Position numbers and translations under genes: made by a program
Assembly (NCBI GenBank): GCA_910588325.1
Contig: CAJUPP010000022.1
Coordinates: 1 to 45,716 of the forward strand
DNA: 45,716 bases
Reading direction: 5' to 3'
Origin: an uncultured Hungatella sp.
GTDB lineage: Bacteria > Bacillota > Clostridia > Lachnospirales > Lachnospiraceae
Notes under the pieces: model-generated
The model's input: only the letters and a program-made list of their open reading frames with translations
Told to the model about the DNA's origin: nothing
Database searches by the model: none
Part shown: piece by piece, positions 16,635-25,246 of the stretch
Layout: each line of letters starts with the position of its first letter
Numbering within the stretch: position 1 is the first letter of the stretch

Positions 16635-18413
16635 ATGCCAGGTTATGGCAATCAAGGCGGCGCAAAACAAAGGCCGAAAAATACCAAAGGTGCTCTGATA
16701 CGCACCATAGGATATCTGATGAAATGCCAATGGATTATCCTGCTTCTTCTGTTATGTACATTTGCCAGCAATATTGGAAACCTGATGGGGCCGGGATTTG
16801 CCGGAAAAGCCATCACCGCAGCCAGTGCCGGCTCAGGCAGAGTCCAGATGGATCTGGTCCTTCACTATGCAAAATTAATGCTCATTGTCTACATAGGCAG
16901 CAACGCCATGAGCTTTCTTGTAACCGTGGGCATGATGCGTGTAGGCCGGCAGATTGCCAGAACCATGCGCAAAGATGTCTTTGGAAAGCTGATGTCCCTG
17001 CCTGTAGGTTATTTCGACCGCAATCAGGCCGGCGATATCATCAGCCGCATTTCCTATGATATTGATGTTATCTGTACCTGCATTTCCACGGATGTGGTCC
17101 AGATCCTAACCAGCAGTGTCACCGTAATCGGAAGTTTCATTATGATGTGCATCATCTCCGTTCCACTGGTTCTGTGCATGGCATTCACCATCCCAGTTTC
17201 TATTCTGTTCACACAATATATGAGCAGGAAAACCCGTCCCATGTATGCAAAGCGAAGCGCCGCTTACGGTGTCATGAACGGCTTCGTGGAAGAAATGATT
17301 TCCGGACAGAAGACTATCCTGGCCTATGCCCACGAGGATTACGTGTGCAGTCAGTTTGACCATATCAATCTCCGTGCGGCCACAGCCTATAAAAATGCAG
17401 ACGTTCTGGGCATGACCCTGGGCCCCACCATCGGCATGATAAGCAATATCGGCCTTGCGGCCATCGGTATGGGCGGTGCGGCGCTGTACCTGTACAATCT
17501 GGTAACCTTAGGCCAGATATCCAGCTTCATCCTGTACAGCCGCAAATTCAGCGGGCCCATCAATGAGATTGCCAACATCACCAATGAGATTTTCAGCGCC
17601 CTGGCCGCTTCCGAACGTATCTTCCAACTGCTGGATGAACCAGAAGAGGTGAAGGATCTGTATGATGCGGCGGTCTTAAATGACTGCAAAGGAGATGTAA
17701 AAGCCAGAGAGGTTGATTTCGGGTACCTTCCCGGAAAAACCATCCTTCACAATCTGAACCTGGAAGCCCGTCCCGGACAGACCATTGCTATCGTAGGACC
17801 TACCGGAGCCGGAAAAACCACTATCATCAATCTGTTGATGCGTTTCTATGATGTAGACAGTGGCGCTGTCTATGTGGACGGCAGAGACTGCCGGACTTAC
17901 ACCATGGACAGCCTCCGCCACAGCTACTCCATGGTCCTTCAAGATACCTGGGTATTTTGCGGCACCATTTTTGACAATATCGCCTACGGAAAAGAAGGAG
18001 CCACCATGGATGAGGTGGTGGCTGCGGCAAAAGCCGCCCATATCCACAGCTACATTATGAAACTTCCTCAGGGCTACAACACTGTCATCCAGGAAGACGG
18101 AGGCAATATCAGCAAGGGGCAGAAGCAGCTTTTAACCATTGCCCGCGCCATGCTTTACGACACCCACATGCTGATTCTCGACGAGGCCACCAGCAACGTG
18201 GATACCAACACAGAGCAGCAGGTTCAGAAAGCCATGCGGAGCCTGATGAAAGGCAAGACCTGCTTTGTCATTGCCCACCGCCTCTCCACCATCCAGAATG
18301 CAGATAAGATTCTGGTTGTTGACCACGGCGATGTGGTAGAGCAGGGAACCCATGATGAACTGATGGTCCAAAAAGGCTTCTATTATAAACTATATGCAAG
18401 CCAATTTGAGTAG
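16635..18413 (+). CDS. ABC exporter half-transporter, catalytic partner
   Basis: A 592-residue type IV ABC exporter subunit with an N-terminal tail rich in Gly/Lys (to 25), six membrane helices (to about 330) and an ATPase. Walker A GPTGAGKTT (about 388-396), Walker B LILDEATS with intact Glu (about 515-520), and the switch His in IAHRLST (about 547) are complete. The signature is altered to ISKGQ (about 491). The altered signature would face the degenerate ATP site of the preceding subunit, so the two form one asymmetric heterodimer of the TM287/288 type. AGGAGG precedes the ATG at the end of the 222-base palindromic spacer. Confidence 0.94.
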   Translation: MPGYGNQGGAKQRPKNTKGALIRTIGYLMKCQWIILLLLLCTFASNIGNLMGPGFAGKAITAASAGSGRVQMDLVLHYAKLMLIVYIGSNAMSFLVTVGMMRVGRQIARTMRKDVFGKLMSLPVGYFDRNQAGDIISRISYDIDVICTCISTDVVQILTSSVTVIGSFIMMCIISVPLVLCMAFTIPVSILFTQYMSRKTRPMYAKRSAAYGVMNGFVEEMISGQKTILAYAHEDYVCSQFDHINLRAATAYKNADVLGMTLGPTIGMISNIGLAAIGMGGAALYLYNLVTLGQISSFILYSRKFSGPINEIANITNEIFSALAASERIFQLLDEPEEVKDLYDAAVLNDCKGDVKAREVDFGYLPGKTILHNLNLEARPGQTIAIVGPTGAGKTTIINLLMRFYDVDSGAVYVDGRDCRTYTMDSLRHSYSMVLQDTWVFCGTIFDNIAYGKEGATMDEVVAAAKAAHIHSYIMKLPQGYNTVIQEDGGNISKGQKQLLTIARAMLYDTHMLILDEATSNVDTNTEQQVQKAMRSLMKGKTCFVIAHRLSTIQNADKILVVDHGDVVEQGTHDELMVQKGFYYKLYASQFE

Positions 18414-18427
18414 ATATGAAATAAAAA

Positions 18428-18470
18428 GAAAGCGGTGGCACTATATCAATCCTCTCGTGCCGCCGCTTTC
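18428..18470. terminator. Terminator shared by convergent ABC and molybdoenzyme genes
   Basis: GAAAGCGGTGGCAC (18428-18441) pairs with GTGCCGCCGCTTTC (18457-18470), 13 of 14 positions plus one wobble. The right arm lies inside the last codons of the molybdoenzyme gene. On the - strand the stem is followed by TTTTTAT. Confidence 0.75.
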
Positions 18471-20908
18471 TTCACCTCCACCAGATTGGTATGCTGGGGA
18501 TTCCCCTTTGCATAAGGAGTAGGCCTTAAAGAAGTGAGAACATTGACAGACCCTGCCCTGTCAACCCCGTCCCTGTCCGGCTTATACCAGGCCCCCTGGG
18601 AAAGCGCCGTCACCCCTTCCATAATCCGGTCCGTTATCCTTACAGGAATCCGGATACACCCCCGGTCATTCCACACCAGCACCTCATCCCCGTCCGAAAT
18701 CCCCCTGGCCGCCGCGTCCCTCTCATGCATCCACAACCTTTGGGGGTCCAGCTTATCCATGGCCTGGTTGTTGTCATGGATGCTGTGGCACCTGCGCTTC
18801 GTATGCCAGCCAACCAGCTGCAGAGGATACCTGGCTGCCAGCGGGTCCCGGGGCCCCTCCGGAGGCTCCACATACCGGGGAATGGCCGGCACAAACTCCC
18901 GGTATTTTGTCCGGTAAACCTTCTCAGAAAAAATCTCAATCCTTCCGCTTTTCGTTGGAAACGGATACTTGTCCGGGTCTTTTCTCTCCTTCTCAAAGGC
19001 AATCACCCCCGGGTTATTCCGATACCGGTAAATCCCTTCCTTTTTAAATGTCTCATAGTCCGGCAGCTCTGTCTCCTGCTTTCTCAAATCATTGTAAATG
19101 CTTTCCAGCCACTGCCCCGCTGTCCTTCCTTGTGTAAACTCTTCCTTAAGCCCCAGCCGGTCCGCCACCTCGCTGAGCCAGTCATACTCAAACCTGCCTT
19201 CAAAAAGCGGTTCTATCACCTTGTTGTTAAATCCCAGAAAATTTCCGTACTGCCAGGGCATGGTGATGTTCTCACACTCAAACATGGACACGCCGGGAAG
19301 CAGAATATCCGCAAACCTAGCACTGGATGTCATAAACAAATCGCTGCACACAATAAACTCACACTTGGAAGTATCCTTAAGAATCTCTTTTGTCCGGTTA
19401 ATGTGGCTGTGCTGATTAATCAGACAATTCCCTGCCAGATTGAGAATCATCTTGATGTCACTTGCCAGATGTACGTTTCTTTCCCATAATCCCTCATCGG
19501 AATCCACTGAAATTTCCTCTGCTTCCTGTCTTATCCCCATTTCAGTGGGGATTCCAGTCTTCCCTTCAGCTTCTATGTCCGCCTTCCACACGGCTTCCTG
19601 CCCTGGCGCCGTCCCATCCGTCCCCATCCTCCACCTGCTCCCCCCTGCAGTTTCCGGATTCCACCGTCTCACAGCCTGCCGCACATCCCCCGTCACAGCC
19701 ACCCCGTCAAGCCCGGTCATCTCATGTCCCCGGACTATCCCGTCGGTCCACAAAAACACAGGAATCTTCATAGGATAAGGATTCGGCGGCACAGGAAAGG
19801 ACGGCATCCTGTGAACACCGTTGTCCGCCGTTCCGCTGGCCCATCCCCCCTTTACACCCACATTGCCGGTGATACACGCCAGAAGAATGCCGCCTCTGGC
19901 AATCTGCTCCCCATACCCATTCCGCTGAGGCCCATACCCCTGAATCAAGGCCGCCGGCCTGGCCGTGGCATAGCGAACCGCCAGCTTTTCTATGGTTTCC
20001 TTCTTAACCCCCGTAATCTCCTCCGCCCACTGCGGGGACTTGGGCACACCATCCTTCTCCCCCGTCACATAGGACAGATAACACTCCGATGGGTCAATCC
20101 CCTCCGGCATATGCTCCTTGTCAAACCCCAGGCAGCACCGGTCTAAGAATTCCCGGTCCGCCAGCCCCTCCTTAATTATCACATAAGCCATGGCATCCAT
20201 CATGGCACTGTCCGTAGCCGGCCGGATGGGAATCCACTCCCCATCCAGGGCAAGAACCGTATCATTCTTCCTGGGATCCACCACCACCACAGGAATCCCC
20301 TTCTCCCTGGCCTTTTTCAGATAACACATGGTGGTATCAAACCTGGTCTCCGCCGGATTGTGCCCCCATAAAATAATCAGATTGGTATTCAGCCAATCCT
20401 CCAGGCTGTTCCCCGTCCGGTTGGTTCCGTACATTAAATCCGTAGCCTGGCGGATGCAGGCCGTGCTGTAAGAATTATAATAATCCAGAAACCCTCCGTC
20501 CAGGCTCAACAGACGCTTGGCAAGAGTATTGCCCCTCATAAGGGCGCTGATTCCCGTGGCATAATTCACATACCTGGACCCAGGGCCGTAAGTATCCCGA
20601 ATCCGTATCCACTCCCCGGCTATGATATCCACTGCCTCCTGCCAGCTAATCCTCTCAAACGCTCCTTCCCCTCTGGGCCCCACGCGCTTCATAGGATAGC
20701 GCAGCCTGTCCTCCCCCAGAAACGTCTTGTGGTAATTCATCCCCCGGACACAAGCTGTCAAAGGCGCACCGCACCCTGCCGCCTCCTGTGTGTCCGTCGT
20801 CAGCCTCTCTATCCTCCCGTCCCTCACATGGGCATGGATGACACACCGCCCTCCACAGTTATTCCGCCCGGTTGTATGGATAACCTTCACTTTCTCTTCC
20901 TGTCCCAT
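18446..20908 (-). CDS. Molybdopterin oxidoreductase, DMSO reductase family, orphan
   Basis: An 820-residue catalytic subunit of the DmsA/YnfE type, which reduces or oxidises a small substrate at a bis-MGD molybdenum centre. The N-terminal iron-sulfur motif is incomplete: C18, C22 and C53 (ACVRG) are present, but the first ligand position is Gly14 instead of Cys. LILWGHNPAETRF and VVVVDPRKNDT mark cofactor binding; SYSTACIRQ near 150 may offer a Ser or Cys Mo ligand. The C-terminal domain (WHTKRRCHSIHDNN, QGAWYKPD) is normal. Residues 420-470 look like an insertion. There is no Tat signal, so it is probably cytoplasmic. No FeS or membrane partner adjoins it; the moeA and mobBA genes lie 3-5 kb away. 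Confidence 0.9.
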   Translation of the reverse strand: MGQEEKVKVIHTTGRNNCGGRCVIHAHVRDGRIERLTTDTQEAAGCGAPLTACVRGMNYHKTFLGEDRLRYPMKRVGPRGEGAFERISWQEAVDIIAGEWIRIRDTYGPGSRYVNYATGISALMRGNTLAKRLLSLDGGFLDYYNSYSTACIRQATDLMYGTNRTGNSLEDWLNTNLIILWGHNPAETRFDTTMCYLKKAREKGIPVVVVDPRKNDTVLALDGEWIPIRPATDSAMMDAMAYVIIKEGLADREFLDRCCLGFDKEHMPEGIDPSECYLSYVTGEKDGVPKSPQWAEEITGVKKETIEKLAVRYATARPAALIQGYGPQRNGYGEQIARGGILLACITGNVGVKGGWASGTADNGVHRMPSFPVPPNPYPMKIPVFLWTDGIVRGHEMTGLDGVAVTGDVRQAVRRWNPETAGGSRWRMGTDGTAPGQEAVWKADIEAEGKTGIPTEMGIRQEAEEISVDSDEGLWERNVHLASDIKMILNLAGNCLINQHSHINRTKEILKDTSKCEFIVCSDLFMTSSARFADILLPGVSMFECENITMPWQYGNFLGFNNKVIEPLFEGRFEYDWLSEVADRLGLKEEFTQGRTAGQWLESIYNDLRKQETELPDYETFKKEGIYRYRNNPGVIAFEKERKDPDKYPFPTKSGRIEIFSEKVYRTKYREFVPAIPRYVEPPEGPRDPLAARYPLQLVGWHTKRRCHSIHDNNQAMDKLDPQRLWMHERDAAARGISDGDEVLVWNDRGCIRIPVRITDRIMEGVTALSQGAWYKPDRDGVDRAGSVNVLTSLRPTPYAKGNPQHTNLVEVKKAAARED

Positions 20909-21010
20909 TGCTACTCCCTTCCTTCAAACAAAAATCCCACTCACTCATGATTTCTATTCTAATATCCCACTTCAGATTTTACAACAATAACTTTACGCCC
21001 CAAATCTTTA

Positions 21011-21040
21011 TTAGCAATATCCGATATAACATGTTATAAT
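21011..21040 (+). promoter_or_regulatory. Promoter of the NUDIX-HD pair
   Basis: TTAGCA (21011-21016), 18-base spacer, TATAAT (21035-21040), about 90 bases before the ATG. Confidence 0.55.
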
Positions 21041-21058
21041 TCTCTTAGTAACGTAAAA

Positions 21059-21091
21059 AGGCTATCCTTTACAGCGAATAGAGAATAGCCT
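21059..21091 (+). promoter_or_regulatory. Leader hairpin before the NUDIX gene
   Basis: AGGCTAT (21059-21065) pairs with ATAGCCT (21085-21091) in the 5' leader of the transcript from the promoter at 21011-21040. No T-run follows. Role unknown; might stabilise the mRNA. Confidence 0.45.
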
Positions 21092-21130
21092 GTCATCCGT
21101 TTTAAAACCACAAACAGAGGAGTAACCCAA

Positions 21131-21562
21131 ATGGCAGAAACGACAAAAGTCCAATTTTACGAACACATCCAAGATGAATTACTTCAATTTGCTGTGATAC
21201 TATCCAAAAGCCAGGATAACTACGTATTTTGCAAGCACAAAGACAGAGATACATGGGAAATACCCGGAGGCCGCAGAGAGCCGGGAGAAGCCATTCTGGA
21301 TACTGCCAGAAGAGAACTTTACGAAGAAACCGGCGCTTTAGACTTTGAGTTAACCCCCATATGCATCTATTCCGTCACCGCACCAGACAATTTTGACGGC
21401 AAAGAAAGCTTCGGAATGCTGTACTTTGCAGACATAAAACGCTTTGACACAGAATTGCACCATGAAATTGAGAAAATCATCATAACCTCTCAGCTGCCAA
21501 CCCGGTGGACCTATCCCGATATCCAGCCCAAGCTGCTGGAAAAAGCGTCACTGCACCTATAA
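21131..21562 (+). CDS. NUDIX hydrolase
   Basis: A 143-residue hydrolase of nucleoside-diphosphate-linked compounds. The Nudix box is complete: G47, E53, R61, E62, E65, E66 and G68 in the span from GGRREPGE to REL-EETGAL. DTWEIPGG before it resembles MutT-type and 8-oxo-dGTP-like members, but the substrate cannot be called. AGAGGAG precedes the ATG. The next gene follows after 16 bases and is likely in the same operon, suggesting a small nucleotide clean-up unit. Confidence 0.9.
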   Translation: MAETTKVQFYEHIQDELLQFAVILSKSQDNYVFCKHKDRDTWEIPGGRREPGEAILDTARRELYEETGALDFELTPICIYSVTAPDNFDGKESFGMLYFADIKRFDTELHHEIEKIIITSQLPTRWTYPDIQPKLLEKASLHL

Positions 21563-21578
21563 ATCAAGGAGGCCCAAA

Positions 21579-22259
21579 ATGAAGAAAGAAACCTACGATT
21601 TACTAGAACAATATATGCTTTCCTGTATGGAAGATGCAGCCCACGACAAAGAACATATCTATCGCGTGCTATACAACGCATTAGAAATTGCATCGGCAGA
21701 AAACAAGACAGACTACAACATTTTGATTGCCGCCTGCCTGTTACATGACATCGGAAGAAAAGAACAATTCCAAAACCCTTCTTTATGCCATGCCGCCATA
21801 GGAGGCCAAAAGGCATACGATTTTCTCATAAAACACGGATTTGACATATCCTATGCAGAACAGGTAAAAGAATGCATCCAATCCCACCGATACCGAAAAA
21901 ACCATCCGCCCCGAACCATAGAAGCAAAAATCCTATTTGACGCAGACAAATTAGATGTGGCCGGCGCAATAGGAATTGCAAGAACTCTGCTATACAACGG
22001 CTGCGTTTCCCAGCCCCTGTATTCCGTTCTTCCTAACGGATTGGTTTCCACCGGAGAAAACGATACTGAACCGTCCTTCTTCCAGGAATACAAATATAAG
22101 CTGGAAAAACTATATTCCCGCTTTTATACGGAAACAGCGAAACGCATGGCCAAAGAACGACAGAAAGCTGCGGTTGCGTTCTATAACCACCTGTATCAGG
22201 AAGTAAACTCCTCCTATCAAAAGGGGGCAGCCCTGTTGGCCCAACAATTTCCATCATAA
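21579..22259 (+). CDS. HD-domain phosphohydrolase
   Basis: A 226-residue HD-superfamily protein. The metal residues are H26 (with H22 in AHDKEHIYRV), H56-D57 (LLHDIGR) and the downstream Asp in LFDADKLD (about 126-131). That spacing fits the YpgQ/YedJ type phosphohydrolases acting on nucleotides, but the substrate is not known. AAGGAGG precedes the ATG. Second gene of the NUDIX-HD pair. Confidence 0.88.
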   Translation: MKKETYDLLEQYMLSCMEDAAHDKEHIYRVLYNALEIASAENKTDYNILIAACLLHDIGRKEQFQNPSLCHAAIGGQKAYDFLIKHGFDISYAEQVKECIQSHRYRKNHPPRTIEAKILFDADKLDVAGAIGIARTLLYNGCVSQPLYSVLPNGLVSTGENDTEPSFFQEYKYKLEKLYSRFYTETAKRMAKERQKAAVAFYNHLYQEVNSSYQKGAALLAQQFPS

Positions 22260-22286
22260 AAGGAGTCCCGTCTTCGGAGACTCCTT
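22260..22286. terminator. Bidirectional terminator between HD gene and nhaC
   Basis: AAGGAGTC and GACTCCTT (ending 22286) form an 8-bp stem around a UUCG-containing loop. On - the stem is followed by TTTAT, fitting the end of the nhaC transcript; on + an A-rich stretch follows. Confidence 0.6.
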
Positions 22287-22355
22287 AAAAAATATACTCC
22301 GCCCAGAAGATATCCACCTCCAGACTCCAAATCTCTCAGCCATCAGACGAAACGT

Positions 22356-23861
22356 TTACGCTCCAGCTCCAGCACCTTTTCTCCCCCAGACAAACATCAC
22401 TCCCAGCAAAAGCGCCACCGCCAGCACCACTGCCAGCGGACTTTTTGTAAACCCGGCGAAAAGAAAGGCCAGAATGGAAATCCCCCCGTTGACACAGGCA
22501 TAAGGCAGCTGGGTCTTCACATGGTCAACCAAATCACACTGGGCTCCTGTAGAAGAAAGAATGGTAGTGTCAGAAATAGGCGAACAATGGTCACCGAACA
22601 ATCCCCCCGACAGAACCGCCCCCACAGCAATGGCATAAGGCACCTCAAACCCGTGGGCCATGGGAATCGCCAAAGGCATCATAATGGCAAAGGTTCCCCA
22701 GGAGCTGCCTGTAGAAAAGGACACAAACGCCCCGAAAAGAAAGATTGCCGCCGGCACCAGGCCAGCAGAAAAATGAATACTCTTCAACCCATTGACAATA
22801 AAATCCGCAGTCCCCAGTGCACTAATCATACTGCCCAGAGACCAGGCCAGCACAAGGGTCACCGCCACATCCGTCATCCCTTTCATGCCGTCCACATAAA
22901 TCCGAAACGTCTCCTGAAACCCTTTCACCTTATAAATCCCAATCAAGGCCATCAAAACCAGGGTTCCAAAAAAATACCCCATGGTAAGCGCCACCCGGAA
23001 CGCATTCCCGTCCACCTTCCGGAAAGGAAACCCCAAAGGCGCCAGGGTGATAAACAGCGTGGCAAACACCACAATAATCGGCAGAATAACCATAGAGGGC
23101 CTTGCATTCCCTGTCCCTGTCCTTTTGTCTTCCTTAGAATCCCCCTGTAAGTCTTCCTCAAACGAATACTCCCTCTGGGCCGCCTGTACCTCCGCCTTCT
23201 TCATCTGAGAAAAATCCTTTCTGGTAAAGGCTACTAACGGAATCATGATGATTGCCAGAATCGCATAAATCTGAAAGGGAATGGCCTCCACAAAAGTAGC
23301 ATAATCCGACTGGGCCACATTCAGATTGTCAAACTCCGCCTGAATCAGTCCCATGATATACACGCCCCAGCCGATAAACGGAATCAGGATAGCCACCGGG
23401 GAAGACGTAGAATCCAGAATCCACGCCAGCTTCTCCCTGGAAATCTTCAGCTTGTCAAACAGCGGCCGAAACACCGGCCCCACCAAAAGAGGCGTCCCCA
23501 GATCCGAGAAGAAAATCAGGATTCCTCCCACCCACGCACACAGCTGGGCCTTCAGCTTGGTATTTACATATTTATACACGCTCTTGCTGAAGGCCTGGGC
23601 ACCGCCGGACTTCTCCATAAGCTTGATAAAGCCACCGATAAAAATCACCAGTACAATCACCCCGGCATTGTAAGAATCCGTAAGCTGAACGAAAAAATAG
23701 TCTCCTATGATAGACTTTACAGCCGCAAACGGATTGCCCCACGCAAAAATCATTGTTCCCACAAAGCCGCCGCAGAACAGCGATAAGATAACATTCTTAC
23801 TTTTGATAGCCATGACAACTGCCACAATAGGCGGCAATAAGCTTAAAAACCCATACTCCAT
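22356..23861 (-). CDS. NhaC-family Na+/H+ antiporter
   Basis: A 501-residue membrane protein with about 11-12 hydrophobic segments spread along its length. The NhaC features FSTGSSWGTFAIMMPLAIP and GGLFGDHCSPISDTTILSS are clear near residues 385-440. A hydrophilic loop with many charges (about 215-255) breaks the middle. NhaC relatives exchange Na+ for H+ or couple to organic acids or amino acids; which applies here is open. Monocistronic, with its own strong promoter at 23895-23923. Confidence 0.9.
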   Translation of the reverse strand: MEYGFLSLLPPIVAVVMAIKSKNVILSLFCGGFVGTMIFAWGNPFAAVKSIIGDYFFVQLTDSYNAGVIVLVIFIGGFIKLMEKSGGAQAFSKSVYKYVNTKLKAQLCAWVGGILIFFSDLGTPLLVGPVFRPLFDKLKISREKLAWILDSTSSPVAILIPFIGWGVYIMGLIQAEFDNLNVAQSDYATFVEAIPFQIYAILAIIMIPLVAFTRKDFSQMKKAEVQAAQREYSFEEDLQGDSKEDKRTGTGNARPSMVILPIIVVFATLFITLAPLGFPFRKVDGNAFRVALTMGYFFGTLVLMALIGIYKVKGFQETFRIYVDGMKGMTDVAVTLVLAWSLGSMISALGTADFIVNGLKSIHFSAGLVPAAIFLFGAFVSFSTGSSWGTFAIMMPLAIPMAHGFEVPYAIAVGAVLSGGLFGDHCSPISDTTILSSTGAQCDLVDHVKTQLPYACVNGGISILAFLFAGFTKSPLAVVLAVALLLGVMFVWGRKGAGAGA

Positions 23862-23894
23862 AGATTCGGTCCCCCTGTAAAAGATTCTATTCCT

Positions 23895-23923
23895 ATCATA
23901 CGGACTTTTTGGGGGTTCGTCAA
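23895..23923 (-). promoter_or_regulatory. Promoter of the nhaC gene
   Basis: Read on -: TTGACG (23918-23923), exact 17-base spacer, TATGAT (23895-23900), one mismatch per box. It lies 34 bases before the start codon, with GGGGGAC as ribosome site. Confidence 0.8.
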
Positions 23924-23970
23924 TAGACTTTTTGCATAAATATACTTTTGTTTGTATTTATAGTACTCTT

Positions 23971-25179
23971 TCACTCAAGAAGCCAGACCGCGACTTCATC
24001 CCCATCCGCCAGTCCCTCACTCCCCGCTGGAATATCCACAAGGCAGTTGCACCGCTTCATACTAAACAGAACACCGGAAGCATGCCCCCTTTCCGGAAGT
24101 ACCACACAGCCATCCTTATAAATCCCCCGGATAAACCGCCGGACACTGCTCCTTTTATGAAATCCCCCATTCACCCTGGCCTGCCTTCTCTCAGGCGCCA
24201 GCAACGGCTCCCTCATCATATAAGCCAAAACCGGCCGCACAATCATTTCCAGAGTCACAAACGCCCCGAATGGGTTCCCGGAAAGACAGATAACCGGCTT
24301 TCCCTGAAAACAAAACGCCAAAGCCGGAGACCCTGGTTTCAGCGCAACCCTCCAGAACAGTCTGTCCCCATTCAGAATCGATACCACATCATGCATAATG
24401 TCCTTCTCCCCCACAGAAACTCCTCCTGTGGTCAAAACCATATCCACCTCCGATATAAGAGCAGCAATCCGTTCTGCAGCCGTTTTTGCCTCATCCCCTA
24501 TATGCTCCCAGCACACCGGCTCTATTCCCAGTTCCTTAAGCCGCCCCCACATCAGATACCGGTTGGAATCATAAATCTTTCCGGCCTCACGGCCTTTCCC
24601 TGGCTCAATCACCTCATCCCCCGTAGTAAAAAGCGCCACACGCAGCCTGCGGTAGACCTTCACCTCCCCGATACCGGCTCCCGCCAGAATCCCTGCCGCC
24701 GCAGCGTCTATCCTCTCCCCTTTCTCCATAAGAACCGTCCCTGCCTGGTAATCCTCCCCGGCATCCACCATATTCTCATGAACCTTTAACTCCCTGTATA
24801 CCCTTACACACTTCTCCCCGTAATCCGTATCCTCCTGCCCAACCACACAATCCGTACCGTCCGGGACAGGAGCACCAGTCATCAGACGAACTGCCGTGCC
24901 GGGAATCACCATCTTTTTGGACACCATCCCGGCCATAATCTTATCAATCACTTCCAGCACCGCCGGCCTGTCCTTTGATGCCCCAGCTGTATCCTCCGCC
25001 CGAAGAGCATATCCATCCAGAGGCGAGCGGTTAAACGGCGGCTGGGGAAGCGCCGCTTTGTACTCCCGCGCAAGCACCCTTCCCATCCCCTTCTCCAAAG
25101 CCAGCAGCTGCGTCTCCTCTATGGGTTCCGATACGCCAATCAGCCGCTTCACAGCCTCCTCCAAACCAATCCGTTCCAT
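23971..25179 (-). CDS. moeA: Molybdopterin molybdenumtransferase MoeA
   Basis: Inserts molybdate into adenylylated molybdopterin, the last common step of Mo-cofactor synthesis. The frame opens at 25284, overlapping the mobBA stop by 38 bases, but the first 35 residues do not look like MoeA; the internal ATG at 25179 starts MERIGLEEAVKRL, giving 402 residues, the usual size. The longer start remains possible. Features seen: NRSPLDGYALRAED (domain I), RLMTGAPVPDGTDCVV, the molybdopterin site LTTGGVSVGEKD, and LSGNPFGAFVTLE. It is downstream of mobB-mobA in the same operon, and should serve the molybdoenzyme at 18446-20908. Confidence 0.92.
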   Translation of the reverse strand: MERIGLEEAVKRLIGVSEPIEETQLLALEKGMGRVLAREYKAALPQPPFNRSPLDGYALRAEDTAGASKDRPAVLEVIDKIMAGMVSKKMVIPGTAVRLMTGAPVPDGTDCVVGQEDTDYGEKCVRVYRELKVHENMVDAGEDYQAGTVLMEKGERIDAAAAGILAGAGIGEVKVYRRLRVALFTTGDEVIEPGKGREAGKIYDSNRYLMWGRLKELGIEPVCWEHIGDEAKTAAERIAALISEVDMVLTTGGVSVGEKDIMHDVVSILNGDRLFWRVALKPGSPALAFCFQGKPVICLSGNPFGAFVTLEMIVRPVLAYMMREPLLAPERRQARVNGGFHKRSSVRRFIRGIYKDGCVVLPERGHASGVLFSMKRCNCLVDIPAGSEGLADGDEVAVWLLE

Positions 25180-25246
25180 AGCTTTTCCTATCCCTTCCTG
25201 TAGTTTGTCGTTTGAGAAATCTCTCTGAGCGACTCCTTCACAATTG

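Noticed and set aside
18725..19489. 254-residue open frame on + inside the molybdoenzyme gene
   Set aside because: Antisense shadow of a well-supported gene; no ribosome site or motif.
23932..24789. 285-residue open frame on + opposite moeA
   Set aside because: Pro/His/Arg-rich composition with no family features; the opposite strand clearly encodes MoeA.
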